Of a DNA stretch of 64,000 bases, positions 1-8,600 are shown piece after piece. The notes below the pieces were generated by a model, which saw only the letters and a list, made by a program, of their open reading frames with translations, searched no databases and was not told the DNA's origin. Positions within the stretch are counted from its first letter, which is position 1, and each line of letters starts with the position of its first letter. Both the position numbers and the translations under genes were made by a program. The DNA comes from an uncultured Flavobacteriaceae bacterium (GTDB lineage Bacteria > Bacteroidota > Bacteroidia > Flavobacteriales > Flavobacteriaceae), in contig CANMFQ010000002.1 in assembly GCA_947497145.1 (NCBI GenBank), positions 248,001 through 312,000 of the forward strand, written 5' to 3'.

Positions 1-1
1 T

Positions 2-1072
2 CTTTCTGAGGCTGAAATAATGACAGCGGTGAAGCAAGTGGCAAATGCTATTGCCCAAGATTATAAAAATGAAACGCCTATTTTTATTGGAGTACTTAAT
101 GGTGCATTTATGTTCGTTGCTGATTTTTTAAAAGCATATCAACATCCTTGTGAAGTTTCTTTTATTAAATTGAGTTCATACCAAGGCTTGACTTCAACAG
201 GTATTGTAGAAACACTTTTAGATGTGCCTGAAAATTTGGATGGTAGAAGTGTCATAATTTTAGAAGATATTATTGATACAGGAAGAACCTTACAGAAATT
301 GGTTCACCTGTTTGCTGATAAAAATGTAAAAGAATTTAAGATAGCCACCCTTTTCTACAAATCTTCGGTGTATAACGGCGAGTATAAAGTAGATTATTTT
401 GGCATGGAAATTCCTGATAGGTTTATAGTGGGTTACGGCCTTGACTATAATGAGTTGGGAAGAAATTTAAAAGAAGTATATCAATTAAAGCAACCACATA
501 TGATTAATCTTGTTTTATTCGGAAAACCAGGTGCTGGTAAAGGTACACAAGCCGAATTTTTAAAAGAAAAATACAACCTTAAACACATTTCTACTGGAGA
601 TGTGTTTAGATACAATATAAAGAATAACACTGCATTGGGTACCTTGGCCAAATCGTATATTGATAAAGGTGATTTGGTGCCAGATGAGGTAACCATAAAA
701 ATGCTGCAAGATGAGGTAGAGAAAAATTCGGAGGCAAGTGGTTTTATTTTTGATGGATTTCCTCGTACTACTGCCCAAGCAGAAGCTTTAGATGCCTTTT
801 TAGCCACAAAAGACATGAAAATTAATGCCACTATCGCACTAGATGCTAATGATGAGGTATTAATACAGCGTCTTTTAGAAAGAGGGAAAGTAAGCGGACG
901 GTCTGATGACCAAGATGAGAACAAGATTCGAAATCGTTTTGAAGAGTATAATTTAAAAACAGCACCACTTAAAGACTTCTATGAAGCGCAAGGTAAGTTT
1001 CATAGCGTAAATGGTATTGGTGCTATTGATGAAATTACAGCACGTTTGGCTAAAGTCATAGAAGAACTGTAG
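2..1072 (+). CDS. adk: Hypoxanthine phosphoribosyltransferase-adenylate kinase fusion, 5' partial
   Basis: A bifunctional purine enzyme. The N-terminal half is a type I phosphoribosyltransferase (IMP/GMP salvage from PRPP) with the PRPP-binding motif VIILEDIIDTGRT. The C-terminal half is adenylate kinase (ATP + AMP = 2 ADP), with P-loop GKPGAGKGT, STGDVFR and DGFPRT motifs and a short LID without zinc cysteines. The frame is open from the first bases of the window and reads LSEAEI before the first ATG at 20. That matches the interior of HPRT proteins, so the true start lies upstream and roughly 15-20 residues are missing. The kinase begins near residue 160 (HMINLVLFGKPGAG) with no stop or restart between the domains. 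Obg follows after 168 bp on the same strand. I recall this fusion as recurrent in Flavobacteriaceae, but did not verify that. Confidence 0.93.
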   Translation, partial: LSEAEIMTAVKQVANAIAQDYKNETPIFIGVLNGAFMFVADFLKAYQHPCEVSFIKLSSYQGLTSTGIVETLLDVPENLDGRSVIILEDIIDTGRTLQKLVHLFADKNVKEFKIATLFYKSSVYNGEYKVDYFGMEIPDRFIVGYGLDYNELGRNLKEVYQLKQPHMINLVLFGKPGAGKGTQAEFLKEKYNLKHISTGDVFRYNIKNNTALGTLAKSYIDKGDLVPDEVTIKMLQDEVEKNSEASGFIFDGFPRTTAQAEALDAFLATKDMKINATIALDANDEVLIQRLLERGKVSGRSDDQDENKIRNRFEEYNLKTAPLKDFYEAQGKFHSVNGIGAIDEITARLAKVIEEL

Positions 1073-1158
1073 TTCTGATATGTTTTTCATGTAAAAACTA
1101 AAAAGCTTGAGATGGAAATGCGTTTTAAAAAATTGCATTAAAACAGCTCAAAAATTAG

Positions 1159-1189
1159 TTTTACGAATAAATTAAGCACTTTATTTTAG
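1159..1189 (+). promoter_or_regulatory. Candidate promoter of obg
   Basis: TTTT at 1159-1162, a 19-nt spacer, then TATTTTAG at 1182-1189. Compared with the Bacteroidota consensus TTTG-N19-TANNTTTG the spacing is exact, but there is one mismatch in each box. It lies 52 nt before the obg start codon. The imperfect match makes it tentative. Confidence 0.35.
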
Positions 1190-1240
1190 CACTGTGGCGT
1201 TAAACAACTAAGATATTGCTGTAAATACAACTTCTTTAAT

Positions 1241-2242
1241 ATGACTGAGGGTAATTTTGTAGATTATGTAAGAGTGTTTTTGACTTCTGGAAAAGGAGGC
1301 AAGGGTTCTGTGCATTTACATCGTGAAAAATATATTACCAAAGGAGGTCCTGATGGTGGTGATGGAGGACGTGGAGGTCATGTTATTCTTAGAGGCAATC
1401 AAAATCTATGGACATTGGTCACCTTTAAGTATAAAAAGCATTTTAAAGCAGGCCATGGAGAGCATGGTTCAAAAAGTAGAAGTACAGGAGCTGATGGTGA
1501 AGATGTGTATTTAGATGTTCCCTTAGGTACAATAGTGAAGGATGCTGAAACCAATGAAGTTCTTTTTGAAATTACCGAACATAACGAAGAAAAAATCATC
1601 TTAGAAGGTGGTATGGGTGGCCGTGGTAATTGGCATTTTAAATCGCCCACAAATCAAACTCCAAGATATGCACAACCGGGAGTTGATGGGCAGGAGCGTG
1701 ATTTTATTTTAGAGCTAAAAATTTTAGCCGATGTAGGTTTAGTTGGTTTTCCTAATGCGGGTAAATCTACCTTATTATCAGTTATAACTTCTGCAAAGCC
1801 TAAAATTGCCGATTATGAATTTACAACACTTAAACCAAATTTAGGTATTGTTGAATATCGTGATTTTCAAAGTTTTGTTATGGCCGATATCCCGGGTATT
1901 ATTGAAGGCGCTGCTGAGGGTAAGGGATTAGGGCATTATTTCTTACGGCATATAGAACGAAATGCCACACTTTTGTTTCTTATTGCCGCCGATAGTAAAG
2001 ATATTGGTAAAGAGTACAACATTCTGTTAAGTGAATTAGAACGTTATAACCCTGAGCTTTTAGATAAAGAACGATTGGTTGCCATATCTAAAAGTGATAT
2101 GCTTGATGATGAATTGATGGATGAAATGCGCATTGAATTGGATAGGGATTTAAAGGATACACCTTATATGTTTATATCTTCAGTAGCACAAAAGGGTATT
2201 ACAGAGTTAAAAGATAGATTGTGGAAAATGTTGAATGCCTAA
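1241..2242 (+). CDS. obg: Obg family GTPase
   Basis: Essential ribosome-associated GTPase that acts in 50S assembly and stress control. The glycine-rich Obg fold covers roughly residues 6-160 (repeated GG and GGRGG motifs such as [10 protein letters not shown]). The G domain follows, with P-loop GFPNAGKST, switch [11 protein letters not shown], the G4-like element SKSDML and the G5-like SSVAQKG. At 333 residues it lacks the extra C-terminal OCT domain of Gram-positive Obg, as is usual in Bacteroidota. The start reads [13 protein letters not shown] and is the natural beginning of the fold. It lies behind the Hpt-Adk fusion and may have its own promoter. G4 has SKSD rather than the textbook NKxD. 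Confidence 0.96.
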   Translation: MTEGNFVDYVRVFLTSGKGGKGSVHLHREKYITKGGPDGGDGGRGGHVILRGNQNLWTLVTFKYKKHFKAGHGEHGSKSRSTGADGEDVYLDVPLGTIVKDAETNEVLFEITEHNEEKIILEGGMGGRGNWHFKSPTNQTPRYAQPGVDGQERDFILELKILADVGLVGFPNAGKSTLLSVITSAKPKIADYEFTTLKPNLGIVEYRDFQSFVMADIPGIIEGAAEGKGLGHYFLRHIERNATLLFLIAADSKDIGKEYNILLSELERYNPELLDKERLVAISKSDMLDDELMDEMRIELDRDLKDTPYMFISSVAQKGITELKDRLWKMLNA

Positions 2243-2979
2243 GGTAGTTTCAGCACTGGTATTTTTTTTTTGTGCGCAGGTATCTATTAGTAAAAGAATT
2301 GTTTCATGATTATATCAGGTCAAAAAACATAGATTCTTATACACTACATCCTTACATTTTTTGAAGAACAGCCCGTTTGATGGTGATTTTACTTGTTGTA
2401 GTACATTCTTTTGTATGGCATCTAACTACCAGAATCTATGAGTTAAGAAGTGAAAAAACTCAATTTTATAATAGCGCGGGTACAAGAAAGAATAAAACCC
2501 GAGACTTTTTTAAGAGTCTGAAATTTATTTTTATCAGGCTCCTTTGATTAATGCGGTCAATCTTTATAACTAACATACATTATCTCCTGACTACTCTTTT
2601 AGTTTCAAGTTAGAAATTATACATTACTGTAAAGAATAGCAATTAATTAAGGTTAAAGTTAAAAATCATCATTTTTAGTAGCTTTAAAGAGGGTGTAGTC
2701 ATAATAAAGTAAAATGATCGCTTTTAATTTATGTAAATGTAGTATTATGCCTACAATTTTTTAATTATGTGCAATATAATGCTATTAGTGTGCGTTTATT
2801 GTAGGAAAATACTATTCATTTTAATTGTAATACCCTATATTTGATATAGTATTTTGTTTTAAAAAGCGTAGTACCAGTATGTTGCTTTTGACAAAACAGT
2901 ATGACGTTTATTAAAGAGAGTAAAGATCCAAGTGGAGATTCTCTTGTAATCAAACATAGATTTTAAATTATCTTGCTTT
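2243..2979. other. Long intergenic region (737 bp) without a recognisable gene
   Basis: AT-rich DNA between obg and the next small gene. I find no coding frame of convincing length or composition, no tRNA and no rRNA. It contains a 10-bp perfect inverted repeat (CATAGATTCT at 2328-2337 and AGAATCTATG at 2431-2440) enclosing about 93 bp, and a short TGAGTT/AACTCA hairpin near 2438-2462. A TATATTTG at 2836-2843 matches the -7 box TANNTTTG for the gene at 2980, but I see no matching -33 TTTG. The rest is unexplained and could be decayed sequence. Confidence 0.5.
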
Positions 2980-3324
2980 ATGGAAAAGTGCGCAATGTAC
3001 TTCATCGAAAACCAAAAAATAGAAGTGATTAGTACTTTCTATGGTAAAGAAATGGTACTTCTCAATGGAGTTCAGGTTTCTGAAAAATCACCAGGAGTAA
3101 AAGCTTCGCATATCTTTACCATTGGCGAAAATGAATACACTATATCGCAAGGAGGATGCGGTGCTAAAAAACAAGGTAATGGTTTTGTGATCTGTAAGAA
3201 TGGAGAAGCTATTTCTTTGGTTAATTTCATGCCTCAAACATCTACCCAATTATTTATTTTCATGGTTTTAACAGGATTTGGGTTTATTTTTATTTTAAGT
3301 TTCTTATTATATCGGTTTCTTTAG
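2980..3324 (+). CDS. Small tail-anchored membrane protein, function unknown
   Basis: 114 residues, not recognised. The first 85 residues are soluble and beta-rich (VISTFYGKEMVLLNGVQVSE, then FTIGENEYTISQGG), suggesting a small beta-sandwich or FHA-like fold, but no motif supports a specific family. Residues about 90-112 form one hydrophobic segment (LFIFMVLTGFGFIFILSFLL), so the protein is probably tail-anchored with its bulk in the cytoplasm. An in-frame ATG at 2995 (MYFIENQKIEV) is an equally reasonable start. It is convergent with the transglutaminase gene 69 bp downstream. Composition looks coding, with frequent Lys, Glu and Gly and no low-complexity bias. Confidence 0.65.
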   Translation: MEKCAMYFIENQKIEVISTFYGKEMVLLNGVQVSEKSPGVKASHIFTIGENEYTISQGGCGAKKQGNGFVICKNGEAISLVNFMPQTSTQLFIFMVLTGFGFIFILSFLLYRFL

Positions 3325-3392
3325 TCTCTTGATTGAAACCTGTCCTAGATATGGGCTGTTTTTTTTTGTTTACTTTTTACAAGTTTTTTTTA

Positions 3393-4412
3393 CTAAGCTT
3401 TTTTTCGCTTCACCCTCACTACATACGTAGCAATGACCTTATCAGCTGCTTTTATATGAACATCATATTTCCCTGCTTTACTAAAAGTATATTGTAGCGT
3501 ACAATGATTTTTATTTGTTGTTATTTTGGGTTGTACAGTGCTACTCGTACTACCGTTATCTAGCAGTAAAGATAAATTTTCACTTCTTAACGTGTGATGT
3601 GTAACGAGCTTAAAAGAAATGTGTTCATTTTTATGAACTGTTAAGTGCATTTTTGCTGGCGTGGTTGGTATGATGATAGGTTTAAATGCTTCTTTATAGA
3701 TTAAAGGACCTTCTAAAAATGCTTTAAAGGTTGGCGGTTTTTGTAGTAACGCCCATTTTGGTGTCACAGGATAGTGGTTTTTGATGAACACTTTAGGGTC
3801 AGGTAAAAAATAACCATCAAAAAAATCACTTTTAAATTGCGTTTTTCCATCATCAATTATAATTTTTCCAGCTGACCATGTAGCATCACATAAATACCAT
3901 TTGTTATCTAATAATACCGCATTCCAAGAATGATTAGGAATACTTTCCGTATTCAGGTATATGTTTGCCGTACGCCCGTAGCCATTAATTATTTTACACT
4001 GAATATTGGCTAAAGTACTGAGCTCTCGTATTAAATAAGCATAACCTGTACACGCCGTTTTTTGTTCTTCAATTAATTTTTTAAATACTTTAGGTGTATA
4101 ACTATTGTTCCATTGTGTCAAGGCTTGCGTATCAGTAGCTAATTTTTTGCGTTTTTTCTTGGTTTTTAGGTAGCCAGAATAATCATTGGCAATGTTTGTA
4201 CTTACCCAGGTGTAAATAGCCCTGAATTTTTCAACATCAGTAGTTAAATCAGTAGTTAATTTATGAACCAATAATGGCAAGTTTTTTAGGCTCGCACCTT
4301 TGTGTAATGCAGCAATGCTATCTGCTTTATTAAAATTAAGAGCTTTAAAGTCCCTACGTTGCCCGTATGAGATGGTACAAATAAAAAAGACAAGTACTAT
4401 TATTGATTTCAA
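3393..4412 (-). CDS. Secreted transglutaminase-like (papain-fold) protein
   Basis: 339 residues with a clear Sec signal peptide (MKSIIVLVFFICTISYG). A transglutaminase-like core spans roughly residues 50-185. The Cys of KTACTGYAY (about 120) lies in the classical nucleophile context, NHSWNAV carries the His, and YLCDATWSAG carries the Asp, so the Cys-His-Asp triad is complete. RAIYTWVSTNIANDY upstream is the usual lead-in helix. The last about 110 residues form a beta-rich tail ending in KAADKVIATYVVRVKRK, possibly a CARDB/Ig-like domain. Members of this superfamily cleave or cross-link peptide bonds. The substrate here is unknown, and export suggests a role in the periplasm or at the surface. 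Confidence 0.85.
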   Translation of the reverse strand: MKSIIVLVFFICTISYGQRRDFKALNFNKADSIAALHKGASLKNLPLLVHKLTTDLTTDVEKFRAIYTWVSTNIANDYSGYLKTKKKRKKLATDTQALTQWNNSYTPKVFKKLIEEQKTACTGYAYLIRELSTLANIQCKIINGYGRTANIYLNTESIPNHSWNAVLLDNKWYLCDATWSAGKIIIDDGKTQFKSDFFDGYFLPDPKVFIKNHYPVTPKWALLQKPPTFKAFLEGPLIYKEAFKPIIIPTTPAKMHLTVHKNEHISFKLVTHHTLRSENLSLLLDNGSTSSTVQPKITTNKNHCTLQYTFSKAGKYDVHIKAADKVIATYVVRVKRKKA

Positions 4413-4719
4413 GTGAATAAATTTGAATTAGTAATTTGATTAAACCCGTATTATGTATTAGAGAATTTATTATGTCATTAAAAATAGAACACAGTGTTTT
4501 ATTTTTACATTGATCACAGTCATCCTTATCGTTATCAGGATGATCAAATTAAGAAAACACGTTACTGTATGATGCATTTAAGCCTCACTACGAAGTCTTA
4601 GTACCTAATACGGGTTAAATATAATTGATATTATGTGACTCATTTGTTTTTTTAAAGGAGTGAGAGCCTTTAGTTAGTCTATTTTTGGCAATACTAGTTA
4701 ACTATAGGCAACGGCTCTA
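4413..4719. other. Intergenic region (307 bp) holding an inverted-repeat element
   Basis: No gene is visible. The region lies upstream of the transglutaminase-like gene and downstream of the carboxypeptidase-regulatory-like gene, both on the minus strand. Most of it is taken up by the inverted-repeat segment 4443-4616. A small hairpin (TCATCC ... GGATGA, near 4520-4545) lies inside that segment. Confidence 0.5.
4443..4616. repeat. MITE-like segment bounded by imperfect 19-bp inverted repeats
   Basis: The arms are 4443-4461 and 4598-4616, pairing at 16 of 19 positions. The outer 11 bases (AACCCGTATTA and its complement) are perfect. They enclose about 136 bp with no coding capacity. No clean target-site duplication is visible, so this may be a non-autonomous transposon relic or just a structured leader. 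No second copy is evident in the window. Confidence 0.35.
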
Positions 4720-5451
4720 TTATTTAAAAAGCGATGCTATTTTTTGAAAAATAGTACGTTTAGAATGGTGAACACCATCAACCACAACAGCTCCCATCAG
4801 CATAACATCTGCAGCTTCAAAGGTAATGGTGATAGCTATATTTTCTGAAGCGTTTTCGGTTATTGTATGTTCTTTGCTTTCATAACCTAGATAGCTAAAC
4901 ACCAAAACGTCATTTGTTTGTAATGGTCTCGGAAATTCAAATTTTCCATCTAAGTCTGTTACTGTACCTTCGGTTGTTCCTTTTAAAATAACGTTCACAC
5001 CGGGTAATGGGTTACTATCCTCATCAAAAACACTGCCTTTAACCGTATATTCTTGGTTAACAAGGGCGGATGTAGTCTCTTGGTTATAAGTGGAACTTAA
5101 CGCTGTTTGTGTTGTGGTATTTGCACTGGATACATCTTGAGCTCGAACGCTAGTCAAAGCGCATAAAGAAAGTAACGAAAAGCTCATTATACCTATGCTT
5201 TTTGATAAAACGTTTGTTGTTCTTGTATGCGGAACATTGGTGTACGTTTTGAGTTGTGATTTTTTAAAACGACCACAAGTAGCCTCTTGATTTTTAAGAA
5301 GGTAACTTATCAGCTTTTTTTCGGGCATAGTTGTAAAATCAATCACCTCTTTTTTACAGTTTGAACAAAAACCACCCTGAGCAGTTGTATTGAAATTTTC
5401 AAAATTTTCAGAACATGGTTTTTTTACGGAAATAAGAATTGCTTTTTTCAT
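4720..5451 (-). CDS. Membrane protein with CxxC zinc-ribbon-like head and CarboxypepD_reg-like domain
   Basis: 243 residues. The N-terminus has no signal peptide. It carries a CSE motif near residue 14 and a CSNCKKEVIDFT motif near residues 29-40, followed by a third-region Cys (ATCGRFKK), suggesting a small cytoplasmic metal-binding or redox module. One hydrophobic stretch (about residues 86-105, SIGIMSFSLLSLCALTSV) is the only membrane segment. The C-terminal half (about 134-205) is a carboxypeptidase-regulatory-like beta-sandwich (GSVFDEDSNPLPGVNVILKG, then VTDLDGKF), the fold found at the N-terminus of SusC proteins. I know this arrangement in Bacteroidota only as uncharacterised. It is separated from the alpha-2-macroglobulin gene by 158 bp, same strand. 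Confidence 0.75.
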   Translation of the reverse strand: MKKAILISVKKPCSENFENFNTTAQGGFCSNCKKEVIDFTTMPEKKLISYLLKNQEATCGRFKKSQLKTYTNVPHTRTTNVLSKSIGIMSFSLLSLCALTSVRAQDVSSANTTTQTALSSTYNQETTSALVNQEYTVKGSVFDEDSNPLPGVNVILKGTTEGTVTDLDGKFEFPRPLQTNDVLVFSYLGYESKEHTITENASENIAITITFEAADVMLMGAVVVDGVHHSKRTIFQKIASLFK

Positions 5452-5609
5452 AATGCTTTGTTTTTATTAGTATAGCTCTAAACTATAGTATTTGCTGTCT
5501 ATTTAAAATGAGCATTGAGTTTAGGGGCTTATCTACTGCGTAAAACGGTCTTTCTAATGAGTCTGTTTTAAATAATAAATGGCTTATTTCTCCTCTAAAT
5601 TAATAATTT

Positions 5610-8600
5610 CTAATTTACCTTTACACGTAAACCTGTAGAATGACTGCTAAATTCTGGAGCGTACATGCTCTGTATGGTGGTAATACCGTTGCTAAACGTT
5701 CCTGCATTATTCACACGAAGGTCATATTCAAAAACATATACGCCTTTGGGTAAATAATCAAAAAAGAAATTGGTACTAGCATCTTTGGTGGCCTCATAGT
5801 AACCCAAACCATCTTGCCATTTGTAGCGAGATATCACATTGATAGGCTCAAAACCTGCTGCGCGCATATCTTTCATATGTACAAATTCCATTTGGCGGTC
5901 AGCACGTAATTCTATGCGGACACGTACTAAATCACCAATGTTTAAAGTTGTTTTAGGGTTTATTTCGTATAGTGTTTCTCCTGTAGTCGTGTTCTTTTTT
6001 AGGAACAGTTTTTTATTTAGTTTTAAGGGGGTTTCTGCGGCTGTAATTTTATCTAAATCTTCAAAATATTGCCAGTATAGGGCGCCCCAAGCAATACCTG
6101 CTCCTTTTTTACTAATTTGAACTTCGGCCATTTTTGGTTCAATAGCTTCTCCATTCCAAGTGGTTTTGTAATAACCCGTTCCTGCTTCTGTACGTACATT
6201 TTCTAATTTTGAAGGGGCTATTTTTTTACCACCTATCAATACGTCTACAGCCTCCGTTATTGAAAGCCAATCACTGCCTTGAAGCAGTAAAGCATATACG
6301 GCCTCAGTTGTCGCTTTGGTAGTTTTCCATTGATTGGTTTGCTTGTTTTTAAGCAACCATATTTTTAAATTATCAATAGTTTCAATAGCTGTGGGATGAA
6401 TTTCAGAGAAGGCTTCAATCAATAAGGCTTGTGTTTCAATAGGTGCCTGATACCAGTACCATGAACTGGTATTTTCTTTCCAGTACATGCCCAATTCTGC
6501 TGATGTAATGCTGTTTTCTTTTAAAGCACGAAGTATTTTATGAGCGGTCTTTTCATCTTGCATGCGATACATCGTCAAGGCGAGCATTCCCTGAGCATAT
6601 AAGCCTTTCTTTGTCCAATATTTTTGACCTTGCTTTATGTAATATGAGCTTATTTTTTTTACTTGATTAGAGGTAGCAATATCACCAAAAAAACTGCGCA
6701 TATAGAGATAATGAATCTGCATTTGACTTAGATGGTCATCATTGAGGTTGGCGGCATGTTTCTTCATTTCTTGGTACTCTTTTATAAATTCATTGTCTAA
6801 ATAGTGAAGTGCCTTTGTTATCATATTGCGCTGCTCATTATCTGTTTTAGTAACCACATGCAATTGTTTTAAATGACCTAGGCCAGCTATAATATGTTGG
6901 GTAATGTAACGATTGTCTGGCCCGCCATTAAACCAAGACCAAGCCCCAGAAGATTTTTGGTTTTGCTTTAATTTGTTTAAAGCAATGGCTTGTTTGTTTT
7001 TCATGGTATTCAGATTAAACAATAGTGCAATACGTTTTTTCTGTTCTGTTTCTGATTGGGCATCACGTAACCAAGGTGTTTCTTGAATTAAGAGCGATTT
7101 TAATTCTTGGTTTTTCTCAAGATTGCTCATCAGCACATCAGCATTTGCCCATTGCTTAAAAACTTCTTGTATGTTGGGGTTGCTACTAGCAATATGTGTC
7201 GCTAACGTATTGGCATAGTATTTTGAGAATGTTTGTTCATTACATTCATAAGGATATTCCATTAAATAAGGCAAAGCCTGTACAGCATACCAAGCAGGAT
7301 TGCTGGTCATTTCTAAGGTTAGTTTATGATGTTTGAGGGTAGTTGAAGTCGTATTTTTTAATTTATCTAAGGTAAATGTTTTGGTTTGGTTGCTACGTAC
7401 CCACATCGGTAAGGTTTCGGTAACCAACATGCGATTGCTTAAAACAGGTAATAGGTTTTGCTCTCCATCACTAAAATCTCCAGCTTTGGCAACTACCTTG
7501 TATTCTACAGCTTGTAGTTCTTGCGGGATACTTAAACGCCATGACACTTGAGTGTTGCCCAATGCATCTACTGTAAAATGCATCGTTGCTTCTGTTGTTT
7601 TATTTTCCTGTAATAGGGCTTTTGTTATGTTTTTTCCTGTTACCGCATCCATCAATTGGAGTTGAGCACTACCGGTCAGTTTTTTATCAGAAAGATTGGC
7701 AATTTTACTGCTGATGTAAATTACATCTCCTTCTCGTAAAAAACGAGGCGCATTGGGTATGATCATTAGTTCTTTTTGTGTTACCGTCTGCATATTTGTT
7801 ACCGTACTTTCTAAACTTTTTGTGTGTGCCAGTAATTGTAAATTCCATTTGGTAAGGGCTTCTGGGGTGGTAAAACTAAAAGAAACATTCCCCTGCTTGT
7901 CTGTATGTAGCTGCGGAAAGAAAAAGGCTGTTTCTTGCAGATTTTTACGAATTTTTATACCTTCAAAAATATCTTTTGAGGCATCTTGAGTTTTCTTTTC
8001 AACAAGGCTTTGCTCTTCTAGCTTGAACAAATTCTGCTCTGCTATTGCTGGTGATGCTAGATTTTCATAGCCATAATCTACTTTGTCGTCTGCATCACTT
8101 ATAGCCATTTCATTTTCTTCAATACTTTCCGCGTAATACGATACAGCGCCATTTCTTCTTTTTGTAATAGTTGCGTAAAGCATTCGGTCATATCCAAAAT
8201 GCAATCCAAACCAATGGAAAGTATCAAATTGCTGATTGCTATAGCTGTAGCGTTTGTTTTTAAGATAGGTGTAAAAACGATTTGTGTGAAAAGATGCACG
8301 GGCATTGGTTCGTATACTGGGGTAATAGGTGGCTTTTGTTAGGGGGTTAAATACCCATTCATGTTCTTTAAAAGTATCAAGAGAAGCATCGTACATACTC
8401 GCTAATAGTTCAGCTGTAACCTTCTCGCCTTTTGGTCCTTTAATTTTAAATGACCATGTTTCTTCCGTACCGGGCTGTACCTTATCTCTAAAGATAAGGG
8501 TTTCAATGTCTAAATCTGTTTTTGGGTAAGGCACTTTAATGTTTAAACTGCCCGATTTAAAACTATTAAAAGCTGCGTAGCTATATGAAATGGCAAATCC

